Positions 1-9,043 are shown, counted from the first letter of the stretch. The stretch: DNA of 43,126 nucleotides from Zoogloea sp. (GCA_017309145.1 JAFLDU010000008.1:1-43126); one strand, 5' to 3'. Notes: generated by a model not told the origin, from the sequence alone. Program-made: numbers and translations.

Positions 1-390
1 GGCGATCCGCCGCGGCTGGGTGTGGCCGATCAGGCCGGCAACCCCGCGGCCCAGTTCGAGACAGATCTTGGGCAGCTGGGTGGTCTTGCCGGAGCCGGTC
101 TCGCCACAGACGATGACCACCTGGTGGTCGCGGATGGCTGCGGCGATCTCGTCCTTGCGCTGATTGACCGGCAGGTCGGGGGGAAAGTCCGGCCTCGGCA
201 GCGCATTGGCGCGGGCAATCAGCTTTGCTGCGGAGTCGGCGATGCGCAGGCGCAGGGCCTCGGGCAACTCGGCCAGACTGCGCGGCCGCTTGGGCAGGCG
301 GCGCAGGTCGCGGCGCAGGGCCGGCCGGTCGGCGGACAGGCACTGTTCGAGAAGGGAATACGGATCTTGCCGGTCTTGCGGAGAGGCCAT
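1..390 (-). CDS. hrpA: ATP-dependent RNA helicase HrpA, N-terminal part (runs off the window)
   Basis: The first 130 codons of a DEAH-box RNA helicase read on the minus strand from an ATG at 388-390 and stay open to base 1. After a basic, Leu-rich stretch of about 65 residues comes the conserved entry PVNQRKDEI, then DHQVVIVCGETGSGKTTQLP, which contains the Walker A/motif I P-loop GETGSGKTT, and then motif Ia (GHTQPRRIA). This succession is characteristic of HrpA and the related DEAH helicases, which remodel RNA in the cytoplasm and are linked in other bacteria to mRNA processing and ribosome rescue. HrpB also has a P-loop, but the spacing and the GLIGHTQPRR sequence fit HrpA better. The gene lies 39 nt downstream of crcB on the same strand and could be co-transcribed with it. 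The helicase core and C-terminal domains are outside the window. Confidence 0.9.
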   Translation of the reverse strand, partial: MASPQDRQDPYSLLEQCLSADRPALRRDLRRLPKRPRSLAELPEALRLRIADSAAKLIARANALPRPDFPPDLPVNQRKDEIAAAIRDHQVVIVCGETGSGKTTQLPKICLELGRGVAGLIGHTQPRRIA

Positions 391-429
391 CGGGAATGCA
401 GCGAAAATCGGAAATGAAACGGGAGTGGA

Positions 430-834
430 TCAGGCGCGCAGGCTATGGACGGTCCACATGCCCAGCGCGGTCATCGACAGGGAGCCCAGCAGGTGCAGGG
501 CGGCAGCACTGAAGGCCCAAGCGTAGCGGGCCGTGTCGATCAAGTGCACGACCTCCGCCGAAAAGGACGAGAAGGTGGTCAGCCCGCCCAGGAAGCCGGT
601 CACCACGAAGAGTCGCACCTCGGGCGGCAGATCGGGGCGGAAGGCGAAGAAGGCCACCGCCACCCCCACCAGGTAGCCCCCCAGCAAATTGGCGGCCAAG
701 GTGCCCATCGGCAGCTGGGACACCAGCGGGTTCAGGCGGAGACCCAGCCACCAGCGCAGCCAGGCCCCGAGCGCGGCACCGATGCCGATGGCGACGAGGG
801 CGAGCGCGGGAAACGGGTGGGAATGTGCGGTCAT
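430..834 (-). CDS. crcB: Fluoride-specific channel CrcB/Fluc
   Basis: A 134-residue, very hydrophobic protein with four predicted membrane helices, the usual size of a Fluc/CrcB subunit. Family motifs are present: an N-terminal GxxxGAWLRWW segment, GTLAANLLGGYLVG in helix 2 (with the pore Asn), and GFLGGLTTFSSFSAE in helix 3 (the TTFSSF stretch with the Phe box and central Na+ site). Fluc proteins form dual-topology dimers in the inner membrane that export fluoride passively. The ATG at 832-834 is the only sensible start. It is immediately preceded by a 7-bp hairpin (835-855), and no strong Shine-Dalgarno sequence is visible. I looked for the fluoride riboswitch that often precedes crcB and could not fold one. 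hrpA follows on the same strand. Confidence 0.95.
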   Translation of the reverse strand: MTAHSHPFPALALVAIGIGAALGAWLRWWLGLRLNPLVSQLPMGTLAANLLGGYLVGVAVAFFAFRPDLPPEVRLFVVTGFLGGLTTFSSFSAEVVHLIDTARYAWAFSAAALHLLGSLSMTALGMWTVHSLRA

Positions 835-855
835 GGGCAGGATTTTACCCTGCCC
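835..855 (-). promoter_or_regulatory. Hairpin abutting the crcB start codon
   Basis: GGGCAGG (835-841) and CCTGCCC (849-855) form a perfect 7-bp stem with a 7-nt A/T-rich loop. On the minus-strand transcript the stem ends one base before the crcB ATG, and the only SD-like sequence (CAGGG) is partly inside it. This could limit initiation. The regulatory role is inference. Confidence 0.35.
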
Positions 856-1038
856 TGCCCACTGCGGACCGACCCGGCAGGACTAGCGCGTCAAAACGGG
901 TACTCCGCCCCAGCAGCGGGGGGCTGGCTGTGACTTAATGCCTCAAGCTGCCTGGAACCATCGCCGATACACCGGAGGCCCCTTAAGGATGTGCAGCGGA
1001 CGACCCCGCCAGCGCAGTCAACATCGACAGGAAATCAG

Positions 1039-2610
1039 ATGGATCGCCCTGACGCCCCGCCTTCTTCCCCGTCCGGTTGTGCTGGCCCGGTACCCCGTCC
1101 CCTGCTCCAGCCGCGCTTCGACTGCCGCAGCGGCGAACTGGTCGCAGGCCAGTTGTATGCCGGCAGCGGCACCTCGGCGCAGAGCGTGACCCTGCAAGAC
1201 ATCCTTGCGCTCGAAGATGCGGCGCTGCGGACAGTCTTCACCCAACTGGCCGCCTGGAACCGTGGCGGACGCCGGCTGACCCTGGCCGTCAATGTGCGGC
1301 TGGAACTGCTCTGCCAAGCCGAGTTTCCCCAGCGGCTGGGCGCCCTGCTGCTGGACACGCGCCTGGAGCCCTGCCGTCTGGAACTGAATATCGTGACCCA
1401 CCAGGGCGAGCTCTCGGATGCCGAACTGGCTGCGCTGCAGCACCTCCGGCAGAGCGGCATCCGCTTCGTCACCAGCGCAGCCAGCCCGATCTGTGCCCAC
1501 CAGGCCTGGATCCGCCGGATGCCCCTCGACGGCCTGGAGGTTCCGGCCCGGCTGGTTCAGGACGTCACCGCGGATCCGGAAGGGGTCGCCATCGTCCGCG
1601 CCCTGGTCACCCGGGCCCACAACATGAAGCTCACGGTGAACGCCAAGGGCGTCCGTACCTCCCATGTGCTGTCGGTGATGAAGGCCTGCGGCTGCGACTC
1701 CCTGCAGGGCCCGCAGCCTGGCGAGGCCTGCAGCCTGGAAGCCTTCGCCCACCGCCTGGCGGAGACGCCACCGGTGAGCCAGGGCCTGGGCCAGACGGCC
1801 GCCTCCGGGCGGACCCTGCTGCTGGTGGATGACGAGCAGAACATCGTGTCCTCGCTGCGCCGCCTGCTGCGCCGGGACGGCTACACCATCCTGACCGCAG
1901 CCAGCGGACGGGAGGGGCTCGAGGTACTGGCCTCCAACCCGGTGGATGTGATCCTCTCGGACCAGCGCATGCCGGGCATGACCGGCGTGGAGTTCCTGCG
2001 CAAGGCCAAGGACATGCATCCGGAGAGCGTCCGCCTCGTGCTGTCGGGTTACACCGACCTGCAGTCGGTCACCGACGCCATCAACGAGGGAGCCATCTAC
2101 AAGTTCCTGACCAAGCCCTGGGACGACGCGATGCTGCGGGCCAACATCGAAGAGGCCTTCCGTCGCAAGGCCCTGTCCGATGAAAACCTGCGCCTGTCCA
2201 CCGAACTGCAACGCGCCAACCGGGAGCTGGCCCACATCAACGAACAACTGCGCGGCACGGTGGCTGAGCGGGAACGGCGCCTCGACCTGGATGAGCGCGC
2301 CCTCAGCCTCGCCCAGGAAGCCCTTGCGGCGATGCCGATGCCGGTGATGGGGATCGCGCCGGACGGGATGATCGCCCTGAGCAACCTGGCTGCCGAGCAG
2401 TTGATGGCCGACCGAGCCCCCCTGCTGGGCCAATACGCCCAGGAGATCCTGCCCGGCGAGATCCTCTCCCTCATCGCGCGGGGTGAAGGGCACACCGACC
2501 TCCTGCTGGACGGCAGATCCTTCCACGTGGACATCCGCCCGCTGGCCGGGCCCACGTCACACCGCAACTGCCTGCTGACCTTCACCTGCTGCCATGCCCA
2601 CCACGACTGA
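1039..2610 (+). CDS. Degenerate EAL-like / receiver / PAS signalling protein
   Basis: A cytoplasmic three-part protein of 523 residues. Residues about 20-245 follow the order of an EAL domain (an LLQPRFD entry, a NVRLEL strand, NAKGVRT, then GCDSLQGPQPG), but every catalytic motif is lost: EAL reads AGQ, DDFGTG is absent, and the AEG-type glutamate is Lys. It therefore cannot be an ordinary c-di-GMP phosphodiesterase. Residues about 259-375 are a complete receiver domain with acidic D264/D265, phosphoacceptor D308 in LSDQRMPGM and K359 in FLTKPW, of the type usually joined to HD-GYP domains. A coiled coil and a small PAS-like domain (about 435-515) follow. I chose the ATG at 1039 because AGGA lies 6 nt upstream; a GTG at 991 in the same frame is an alternative. 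It is the first gene of the operon and overlaps the next by 17 nt. A phospho-controlled scaffold or ligand sensor is likely. Confidence 0.75.
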   Translation: MDRPDAPPSSPSGCAGPVPRPLLQPRFDCRSGELVAGQLYAGSGTSAQSVTLQDILALEDAALRTVFTQLAAWNRGGRRLTLAVNVRLELLCQAEFPQRLGALLLDTRLEPCRLELNIVTHQGELSDAELAALQHLRQSGIRFVTSAASPICAHQAWIRRMPLDGLEVPARLVQDVTADPEGVAIVRALVTRAHNMKLTVNAKGVRTSHVLSVMKACGCDSLQGPQPGEACSLEAFAHRLAETPPVSQGLGQTAASGRTLLLVDDEQNIVSSLRRLLRRDGYTILTAASGREGLEVLASNPVDVILSDQRMPGMTGVEFLRKAKDMHPESVRLVLSGYTDLQSVTDAINEGAIYKFLTKPWDDAMLRANIEEAFRRKALSDENLRLSTELQRANRELAHINEQLRGTVAERERRLDLDERALSLAQEALAAMPMPVMGIAPDGMIALSNLAAEQLMADRAPLLGQYAQEILPGEILSLIARGEGHTDLLLDGRSFHVDIRPLAGPTSHRNCLLTFTCCHAHHD

Positions 2611-2926
2611 CACCCCGCCCTGTCCCCTCGACCAGGCCTGTCCGGGAGATATCCTGGCCGCTCCGGTGCGCGACGAAGCGGGTAGCGTGCTCCTGCCCGC
2701 CGGCCAGTCCCTGACCGAAGCCCATCTGGAGAGCCTGCGCCGGCGCGGAATTTCCCATCTGCAGCTGCAAGCGCCCATCGCCGCCGTGGACCCCGCCGAG
2801 CTTGCCCGCCGGCGCGAGGCAATACACCAGCGGGTCATGCACCTGTTCCGTCACACGGCCGGCGAGCCGGGCTCCAGCGCCCTGCTGCATGCCGTCATCA
2901 GGTTTCGCCAGGAGCAATGCCGGTGA
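2594..2926 (+). CDS. Small conserved-type protein resembling the N-terminal module of HD-GYP/PilZ proteins
   Basis: A 110-residue protein without signal peptide or membrane segment. Residues about 15-57 have the pattern PGDILAAPVRDEAG, VLLPAGQSL, then a helix LESLRRRGI. A similar arrangement (a 'set-up' strand pair, a gained L-A-G or L-P-A-G turn, then a helix ending in RG) opens the PilZ protein at 34877-35755 and the DUF3391-like head of many HD-GYP proteins. That resemblance is by eye only. The second half is a basic helix with no motif I recognise. It overlaps the preceding gene by 17 nt and the following HDOD gene by 10 nt, so all three are probably translationally coupled. It may be an adaptor for the HDOD or HD-GYP protein. 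No function can be assigned. Confidence 0.6.
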   Translation: MPTTTDTPPCPLDQACPGDILAAPVRDEAGSVLLPAGQSLTEAHLESLRRRGISHLQLQAPIAAVDPAELARRREAIHQRVMHLFRHTAGEPGSSALLHAVIRFRQEQCR

Positions 2927-3762
2927 TCCATCCCTCCCTCGCCGAACTGACCGACAAGATCCGATTGTTGCCGGCCATGCCGGCGATCGCTCTGGATGTC
3001 ATCCGCTCGCTGCAGGACAGCGACCTGGACGTAGACGCCCTGGCACGCCGGATCTCTCAGGACCAGGCCATCGCAGCCCGGGTCCTGCGGGTGGCCAACT
3101 CGCCCTTCTACGGCCTGCAGAAACAGGTCGGCTCAATCCATGATGCGATTGTCGTCCTCGGACTCTCGACGGTTCGTTCGCTGGTCCTGGCCGCCTCGAT
3201 GATCACCCGCCTGCCGGGCGGGGACGCACGCGGCTTCAGCCAGGGAGCCTTCTGGCGCCACGGGCTGGGCACGGCGGCTGCGGCAGAGTCCCTGGCCCGG
3301 GTCCTGCAGCGCCCCCCCGAACTGATGTTCATCACCGGCCTGCTCCATGACATCGGTCGGTTGGCGATGGTATCCCTGTATCCGGATACCTTCGCGGCAC
3401 TGCGGGAGCAGGCAATCCGCGAGGACCGCCCCCTGGGGCTGCTGGAAACCGACTGCTTCGGCTTCGATCACGCCGAAGCCGGGGCAAGCCTGGCCGCGCT
3501 GTGGAACTTCCCACCCGCCATCGTCGATGCCATCGGCCGGCACCATACGCCGGGCGGCACCCCACCCGGCAGCCTGGTGGGGATCATCCACTACGCCGAT
3601 GCGATTGCACGGGCGCTCGAGCTCGATGGCGAGGCCGATGGGCAAGTCCCCCACCTTGACCAGACCACCATCGACGGACTGGGGGTCAGCTGGGAACAAC
3701 TGAACAGCGTGCTCGAGGAAACCCAGAGCCGCTTCGAGAGCTGTCGTCTGATGCTGGGCTGA
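2917..3762 (+). CDS. HDOD domain protein
   Basis: A 281-residue cytoplasmic protein whose residues about 10-205 form an HDOD domain: LPAMPAIALDVI, then a run of helices with VLRVANSPFYG, the conserved IHDAIVVLGLSTVRSLVL and a GLLHDIGRLAM segment in which H144-D145 are kept. HDOD domains are non-catalytic relatives of HD hydrolases and act as regulatory or scaffold modules in signalling, often beside c-di-GMP enzymes. The C-terminal 70 residues are helical and have no further domain. AGGAG lies 5 nt upstream of the ATG. It sits four nt before the PAS histidine kinase gene and overlaps the small upstream protein by 10 nt, so it belongs to the same operon and probably the same signalling complex. 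The family assignment is firm, the role inferred. Confidence 0.88.
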   Translation: MPVIHPSLAELTDKIRLLPAMPAIALDVIRSLQDSDLDVDALARRISQDQAIAARVLRVANSPFYGLQKQVGSIHDAIVVLGLSTVRSLVLAASMITRLPGGDARGFSQGAFWRHGLGTAAAAESLARVLQRPPELMFITGLLHDIGRLAMVSLYPDTFAALREQAIREDRPLGLLETDCFGFDHAEAGASLAALWNFPPAIVDAIGRHHTPGGTPPGSLVGIIHYADAIARALELDGEADGQVPHLDQTTIDGLGVSWEQLNSVLEETQSRFESCRLMLG

Positions 3763-3766
3763 ATCC

Positions 3767-5587
3767 ATGCCACCCGATACACCGCGCAGCGTCATCCCTG
3801 CCTCTCCCTACCGCATCCCGGGCAGCCTGTTTCCGCTGGCCGAGTCGTTCAACACCGGCATCCTGCTGCACCGGGGTGGCCCGGTCTTGTTCGCCAACCT
3901 GGCCATGTCACGCCTCACCGGCCTGCCTGCCGAGGAGCTGGCCCGCCGGGATTTCTGGGATCTATTTCCCGCCCAGGTGCGCGACCAGGGGCGCGCCCTG
4001 CTGGCCAGGGACGATCATGCGGCCCGCTATGAAACCCTGCTCCTCACGGCAGCGTCCGAAGAGCGCTGGGTGGAACTGTCCATCGCCACCGAGACGATCC
4101 AGGGCGAGGCGACCTTCGTCTGCAGCTTCATCGACATCACCGAACGCAAGCATGCGGAGATGGCCCAGAAGCAGACCCAGCAGCTGATGACCCAGATCAT
4201 CGATGGCGACCCGGTCCCCACCCTGGTCATCAATGCCAGGCACGTGGTCACCCACTGGAACCACGCCTGCGAGCAGGTCATCGGCATCCCGGCCCGGAGC
4301 ATCGTCGGCACCCGGCGGCAGTGGTCGGCGTTCTACCGGTCCGAGCGACCGATCATGGCCGACCTGATCGTCTCCGGTCAGATGGAGGCCATCGTCGATC
4401 ATTACGGCACCAAGAACCTGCGCCGTTCGCCGGTGATCGAGGGCGCCTACGAAGCGGAAGACTTCTTTCCCCACATGGGCGACCAGGGGCGCTGGCTGCA
4501 CTTCACCGCCGCGCCGCTGCGCAATGCCCATGGCGAGATCATCGGCGCCATCGAAACCCTGCAGGACGTCACCGAACGCAAGAACGCCGAGGCCGGTCTG
4601 CTCCGCCTGCAGGCCGACCTGGAGGCCACGGTGGCGATCCGCACCGAGCAGTTGCAGCAGGCCAAGGCCCGCCTGGAGGAGGACATCGAGCGCCGCGAGC
4701 GGGCCGAAGAGGAGTTGCTGAAGCGCTACACCGAACTGACCGAGCTGAACTGCCGGCTGCACGAGGCCCAGGAACAACTGGTGCAGTCCGAGAAGATGGC
4801 CTCCATCGGCCAGCTTGCCGCAGGGGTGGCCCACGAGATCAACAACCCGATCGGCTACGTGCACTCCAACATCCGCAGCCTGAAGGGCTACATCGACCAA
4901 CTGCTGGACGTGGTCGATGCCTACGCCGCACGGGAAGGCGCCCTGCCCCCCGCCGAGGCCGCCGCCCTCAGGCAGATCCGCGAGGCGGCCGACTTCGACT
5001 ACATCCGGGACGACATCCACGCCCTGCTGCGGGAGTCGGAGGAAGGCACTGAGCGGGTCCGCAAGATCGTCCAGGACCTGCGCGACTTCTCCCGCGCCGA
5101 TGCCACCCAGGACTGGCAAGCCGCCGACCTGCACCACGGCATCGACAGCACCCTCAACATCGCCAGCAACGAGATCAAGTACCGGGCCGATGTGCAGAGG
5201 GAATACGGCGTGCTGCCCTTCGTCGAGTGCCTGCCGTCCCAGCTCAACCAGGTCTTCATGAACCTCTTTGTGAATGCCGCCCAGGCCATGCCGGATGATC
5301 GCCGCGGCCTGATCACGATCCGCACGGGCGTGGCCGACGAGCAGGTATGGATCGAGGTACACGACAACGGAAAGGGCATTCCGCCAGATATCATCGCCCG
5401 CATCTTCGACCCCTTCTTCACCACCAAACCGGTCGGCAAGGGCACCGGGCTGGGCCTGTCCCTGTCCTACGGCATCATCCAGAAACACCACGGCAAGATC
5501 AGCGTGAGCAGCACCCCCGACGTCGGCACCACCTTCCGCATCACCCTGCCCATCCATCACCCGGCCTCCAGCGGAGCCCCGCAATGA
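3767..5587 (+). CDS. Cytoplasmic PAS-PAS sensor histidine kinase
   Basis: A 606-residue kinase without transmembrane segments. PAS domain 1 spans about residues 20-130, ending in the typical FIDITERK. PAS domain 2 spans about 140-275, ending in LQDVTERK. A coiled coil (about 280-345) leads to the dimerisation/phosphoacceptor helix GQLAAGVAHEINNPIGYVHS with H356. The ATP-binding domain has an N-box (LFVNAAQAMP), G1 (VHDNGKGIP), F-box (IFDPFFTTK) and G2 (GKGTGLGLSLSYGI). This is the HPK4-like class, common in cytosolic sensors. The wide gap of about 110 residues between H-box and N-box contains a helical insert. Its stop overlaps the next start as ATGA, so it is coupled to the REC-HD-GYP regulator, the obvious phosphotransfer partner; the receiver protein at the head of the operon is a second candidate. 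The signal sensed is unknown. Confidence 0.92.
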   Translation: MPPDTPRSVIPASPYRIPGSLFPLAESFNTGILLHRGGPVLFANLAMSRLTGLPAEELARRDFWDLFPAQVRDQGRALLARDDHAARYETLLLTAASEERWVELSIATETIQGEATFVCSFIDITERKHAEMAQKQTQQLMTQIIDGDPVPTLVINARHVVTHWNHACEQVIGIPARSIVGTRRQWSAFYRSERPIMADLIVSGQMEAIVDHYGTKNLRRSPVIEGAYEAEDFFPHMGDQGRWLHFTAAPLRNAHGEIIGAIETLQDVTERKNAEAGLLRLQADLEATVAIRTEQLQQAKARLEEDIERRERAEEELLKRYTELTELNCRLHEAQEQLVQSEKMASIGQLAAGVAHEINNPIGYVHSNIRSLKGYIDQLLDVVDAYAAREGALPPAEAAALRQIREAADFDYIRDDIHALLRESEEGTERVRKIVQDLRDFSRADATQDWQAADLHHGIDSTLNIASNEIKYRADVQREYGVLPFVECLPSQLNQVFMNLFVNAAQAMPDDRRGLITIRTGVADEQVWIEVHDNGKGIPPDIIARIFDPFFTTKPVGKGTGLGLSLSYGIIQKHHGKISVSSTPDVGTTFRITLPIHHPASSGAPQ

Positions 5588-6876
5588 CCTCTTCCCCCGA
5601 CAACGCCCCCTTCACACTGCTCTGCGTGGACGACGAAGCCAACATCCTGTCTTCCCTGCGCCGCCTGTTCCGCCCCCACGGCTATACGGTCCTCACGGCC
5701 ACCGGGGGAGCCGAGGGGCTGGAGATCCTCGGCAAGCAGCCGGTGGACCTGATCATCTCCGACATGCGCATGCCCGGCATGGACGGCGCGGCTTTCCTGG
5801 CCGAGGCGCGCAAGCGCCACCCGGACACGGTGCGTCTGCTGCTGACCGGCTATGCCGACATGGACTCGACCATCGCTGCCATCAACGCGGGCCAGATTTC
5901 CCGCTACATCGCCAAACCCTGGAATGACCAGGACGTGGTGCTGACAGTCCGGGAGGCCCTTGAGCGCAAGGCCCTTGAGCGGGAGAAGCACCGCCTGGAG
6001 GCCCTCACCCAGGCCCAGAACATCGAGCTGAAGGCGCTCAACGCCAGCCTCGAGGACAAGGTGGAGGCGCGGACCAAAGAGCTCAAGGCGGCCCACGAGA
6101 AACTGAAGCAGCAGTTCCTGACCTCGATCCGGGTCTTCTCGAACCTCATCGAGCTCCGCGAAGGCGTGATTTCCGGCCACTCCCGGCGCGTCGCCGATCT
6201 GGCCCGCAAGATCGCCCTCAAGCTCAACTTTCCTTCCGCCGACGTGCAGGATGTGATGCTCTCCGGGCTGCTCCACGATGTCGGCAAGATCGGCCTGCCC
6301 GACGAGCTGCTGTCCAAGCCGGTATCGCACATGAGTGGCGACGAGCTGGGCCTGCTGCGCAAGCATCCCGTCACCGGCCAGGCCGCCCTGATGGGCATCG
6401 AAAACCTGCGCAAGGCCGGCACCTTCATCCGCGCTCACCACGAACGCTGGGATGGCCAGGGCTATCCCGACCGCCTGTCAGGCCTGGCGATTCCTTACGG
6501 AGCCCGGGTGCTAGCGGTCGCCAACGATTTCGACAGCCTGCAGATCGGCAGCCTGTCGCCACGCAAGATGAAGCAGGACGAAGCGCTCGCCTTCATCCAG
6601 CAGAACCGGGGCAAGCGCTATTGCCCCCAGGTGGTGGATGCGCTCATCGAAGTACTCGGTGCGGCGGAAACGGCCAGCCAGACCGGGCATGAGCTGAACC
6701 CCTCGTCTCTCAAGCCTGGCATGGTGCTGGCGCGGGACCTGGTGACCCGCGACGGAGTCATGCTGCTGGCCGCCGACTTCGTGCTGGACGAGAGCCTGAT
6801 CCGCCAGCTCCGGGAGCTGGAAGCCTCGGAGGGCATCCGCCTGTCGATCGCCATCCGGCCCGACAGGCACCCCTGA
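5584..6876 (+). CDS. REC-HD-GYP response regulator, probable c-di-GMP phosphodiesterase
   Basis: A 430-residue RpfG-like protein. The receiver (about residues 10-125) has acidic residues in CVDDE, phosphoacceptor D60 in ISDMRMPGM and a conserved KPW near its end. A coiled-coil linker (about 130-180) joins it to an HD-GYP domain with H231-D232 in GLLHDVGKIGLP, HPVTG, the paired H285-H286, and the G293-Y294-P295 signature in HHERWDGQGYP. These are the metal and substrate ligands expected of an active enzyme that hydrolyses c-di-GMP to pGpG or GMP. A short C-terminal tail (about 360-430) resembles the small upstream protein in its PGMVLARDL strand. The start overlaps the kinase stop (ATGA). It ends 10 nt from the convergent GGDEF-EAL gene. 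The phosphodiesterase role is a strong family inference. Confidence 0.92.
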   Translation: MTSSPDNAPFTLLCVDDEANILSSLRRLFRPHGYTVLTATGGAEGLEILGKQPVDLIISDMRMPGMDGAAFLAEARKRHPDTVRLLLTGYADMDSTIAAINAGQISRYIAKPWNDQDVVLTVREALERKALEREKHRLEALTQAQNIELKALNASLEDKVEARTKELKAAHEKLKQQFLTSIRVFSNLIELREGVISGHSRRVADLARKIALKLNFPSADVQDVMLSGLLHDVGKIGLPDELLSKPVSHMSGDELGLLRKHPVTGQAALMGIENLRKAGTFIRAHHERWDGQGYPDRLSGLAIPYGARVLAVANDFDSLQIGSLSPRKMKQDEALAFIQQNRGKRYCPQVVDALIEVLGAAETASQTGHELNPSSLKPGMVLARDLVTRDGVMLLAADFVLDESLIRQLRELEASEGIRLSIAIRPDRHP

Positions 6877-6886
6877 GCGGCCTCCG

Positions 6887-9043
6887 TCAGGCTCCGCGCG
6901 GGGCCGTGCCACAGGCCTGCATGCCGGGCATCGAGACCTCGCACCCCAGTACCTCGAGCAGGGCATCCACCGGCATCGGCCGGGCGAACAGATAGCCCTG
7001 GATCAGATGGCAATCGCGGGCCGACAGGGCGGACAGCTGGGACACCGTCTCGACGCCCTCCGCCACCACCTCCAGCCCCAGGCTGTGGGCCAGACCGATG
7101 ACCGCCTCGACAATCGCGATACCTTGCCCGTCGTCCAGCTCATTGACGAAGGAGCGGTCGATCTTCAAGGTATCCACGGCCAGCCGACGCAGATAAGCCA
7201 GGGATGAATACCCCGTACCGAAGTCGTCGACGGCCACCCGCACCCCCATCTCGCGCAGCTGTGCCAGGATCACCGTGGCATAGTCCAGATCGCGCATCAG
7301 CACGGTCTCGGTCAGTTCGAATTCGATCCGCTGCGGCGACACCCCCGCCGCGTCCAGCACGGCACGCACGGTGGGGATGAGCTGGGTGTCCATGAAATTG
7401 ACCCCGGACAGGTTGATGCAGAACCGGAAATCCGGCGGCAGCCGGGCTTCCAGCATCGCAATGTCGGCACACACCCGCTCGATCACCGCCCGGCTGAGGG
7501 GCACGATCATGCCGGTCTCCTCGGCCAGGGAGATGAACTCCGGCGGGGGGATCGCCCCCCGTGACAGATGCGGCCAGCGCACCAGTGCCTCGGCCTTCAC
7601 CACGGCCCGCCGATGCAGGTCGACGATGGGCTGATAGACGACGCGCAATTCATCGTCGCCGATCGCGCGCCGCAGATCCCCCTCGAGGGTGAAGCGCAGG
7701 AAGGCTGCCACCTTCATTTCCTCGGAAAACAGGGCGACCTGCTCGCCGGTGACGCGCTTGGCGCGGTTGAGGGCCGTCTCCGCCGCCTTGAGAAGGGCAT
7801 CGGCGTCGGTCGCATGATCGGGCATCACCGCCAGGCCGATCCTGGCCGACAGGGTGATCTCCTGCCCGGGCACGCGGATCGGCGCACGCACCGCCTGCAG
7901 CAGGCTCTCGGCCACCGCGATGATGGCGTCCGTGTCACCGGCATCGCTGAGCAGCACGCCGAACTCATCCGCCGCCAGGCGGGCCACCTTGAGGCGCGGC
8001 AGCGCGCCGCCCCCGGCCGGCTCGGCAGGCGCCCGGTCGCCCATGCATTCTCGCAGGCGGTGGCCGATCACCTGCAAGACCTGGTCACCCCGCTCGGGGC
8101 CGAGGCTGTCGTTGATGCGCGCAAAGCGGTCGAGGTCCACCACCATCACGGCGCACCGGCTGTCGTTGCGCAGGCCACGGGCCACCGCGCCGAGCAGGCT
8201 CTCACGGAAGAACTCGCGGTTGGGCAGGCCGGTGAGGTGATCGAAGTACGCCAGCTGGCGGATGCGACGCTGGGCATCCACGTGATCGCTGATGTCCTGG
8301 GCGCTGCCCTCCATCACCAGCTGGCCCCGCCCGTCCCGCACATCACCCGGCTCGGCTGTCTCCAGCACCGTGCGCACGCTGCCATCCGGCCACACGACGC
8401 GATAGGTCAGCTGGTAGCCGATGCCCTTGCGGGCCCCTTCCACGGCGGCGGTCACGGCGGCCCGGTCACTGGCATAGACGTGACCGAGGACTGCATCCAT
8501 GCCGGTGCCGAAGGCCTGCGGCGACTGGCCGAACAGCCGGTAGTACTGGTCCGAACGCTGTACCCGATCCTCCTCCACGAACCATTCCCAACTGCCCAGC
8601 CGGGCAATGCGCTGGGCATTGGAGAGGCTCTCCTTGTTGCGGGTGAGCTCCTTCATCGCCTGCGCGGAACTCAGCACGTAGCGGATGCGGAAACGCAACA
8701 GCGTCCAGTTGATGGGCTTGGAGATGAAGTCGGTGGCCCCCGCGTCGAAGGCGCGCTGTACCGATTCGCTGTCGTCCAGCCCGGTGAGCATGATGATGGG
8801 CACCAGCGCTCCGCTCGGCCGGGCCCGTAGCTGCTGGCACACATCGAAGCCGCTGAGGCCGGGCATCATCACATCCAGCAGGACGAGATCCGGCAGGGTG
8901 CTGTCGAAGGCACTCAGCGCCTGGTAGCCATCCGCCGCCTCGAGGGTGGCAAAGCCGCCCTCACGCAGCGCCTCGGTGGCCATCATGCGGGTCAGGGGGT
9001 CGTCGTCCACGACCAGGACTTGAGCATGTTCGCTTGGCGTCAT
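6887..9043 (-). CDS. REC-PAS-GGDEF-EAL response regulator with degenerate GGDEF site
   Basis: A 718-residue cytoplasmic protein. The N-terminal receiver has VVDDD at its head and phosphoacceptor D57 in [12 protein letters not shown] domain (about 140-260) ends in AQDISDHV. The GGDEF-type domain (about 270-440) starts with the usual [11 protein letters not shown], but its active-site loop reads AADEF (357-361), with both glycines replaced by Ala, an insertion just before it and no RxxD inhibitory site. The EAL domain (about 455-700) is complete: E485-A486-L487, [29 protein letters not shown] and VAEGVET. It therefore probably degrades c-di-GMP, perhaps modulated by GTP and by phosphorylation. 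Its ATG overlaps the stop of the hybrid kinase gene (ATGA), which makes that kinase the likely phosphodonor. Cyclase activity seems unlikely. Confidence 0.92.
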   Translation of the reverse strand: MTPSEHAQVLVVDDDPLTRMMATEALREGGFATLEAADGYQALSAFDSTLPDLVLLDVMMPGLSGFDVCQQLRARPSGALVPIIMLTGLDDSESVQRAFDAGATDFISKPINWTLLRFRIRYVLSSAQAMKELTRNKESLSNAQRIARLGSWEWFVEEDRVQRSDQYYRLFGQSPQAFGTGMDAVLGHVYASDRAAVTAAVEGARKGIGYQLTYRVVWPDGSVRTVLETAEPGDVRDGRGQLVMEGSAQDISDHVDAQRRIRQLAYFDHLTGLPNREFFRESLLGAVARGLRNDSRCAVMVVDLDRFARINDSLGPERGDQVLQVIGHRLRECMGDRAPAEPAGGGALPRLKVARLAADEFGVLLSDAGDTDAIIAVAESLLQAVRAPIRVPGQEITLSARIGLAVMPDHATDADALLKAAETALNRAKRVTGEQVALFSEEMKVAAFLRFTLEGDLRRAIGDDELRVVYQPIVDLHRRAVVKAEALVRWPHLSRGAIPPPEFISLAEETGMIVPLSRAVIERVCADIAMLEARLPPDFRFCINLSGVNFMDTQLIPTVRAVLDAAGVSPQRIEFELTETVLMRDLDYATVILAQLREMGVRVAVDDFGTGYSSLAYLRRLAVDTLKIDRSFVNELDDGQGIAIVEAVIGLAHSLGLEVVAEGVETVSQLSALSARDCHLIQGYLFARPMPVDALLEVLGCEVSMPGMQACGTAPRGA

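Noticed and set aside
835..990. Fluoride (crcB) riboswitch upstream of crcB
   Set aside because: A GGCGATGG stretch is present on the minus strand, but the paired P1 and P2 arms and the GAUGxCxxCU segment of the consensus are missing.
991..1038. GTG start at 991 for the EAL-REC-PAS gene
   Set aside because: The extra 16 codons show no conserved sequence and the ATG at 1039 has a well-placed AGGA, though the upstream start is not excluded.
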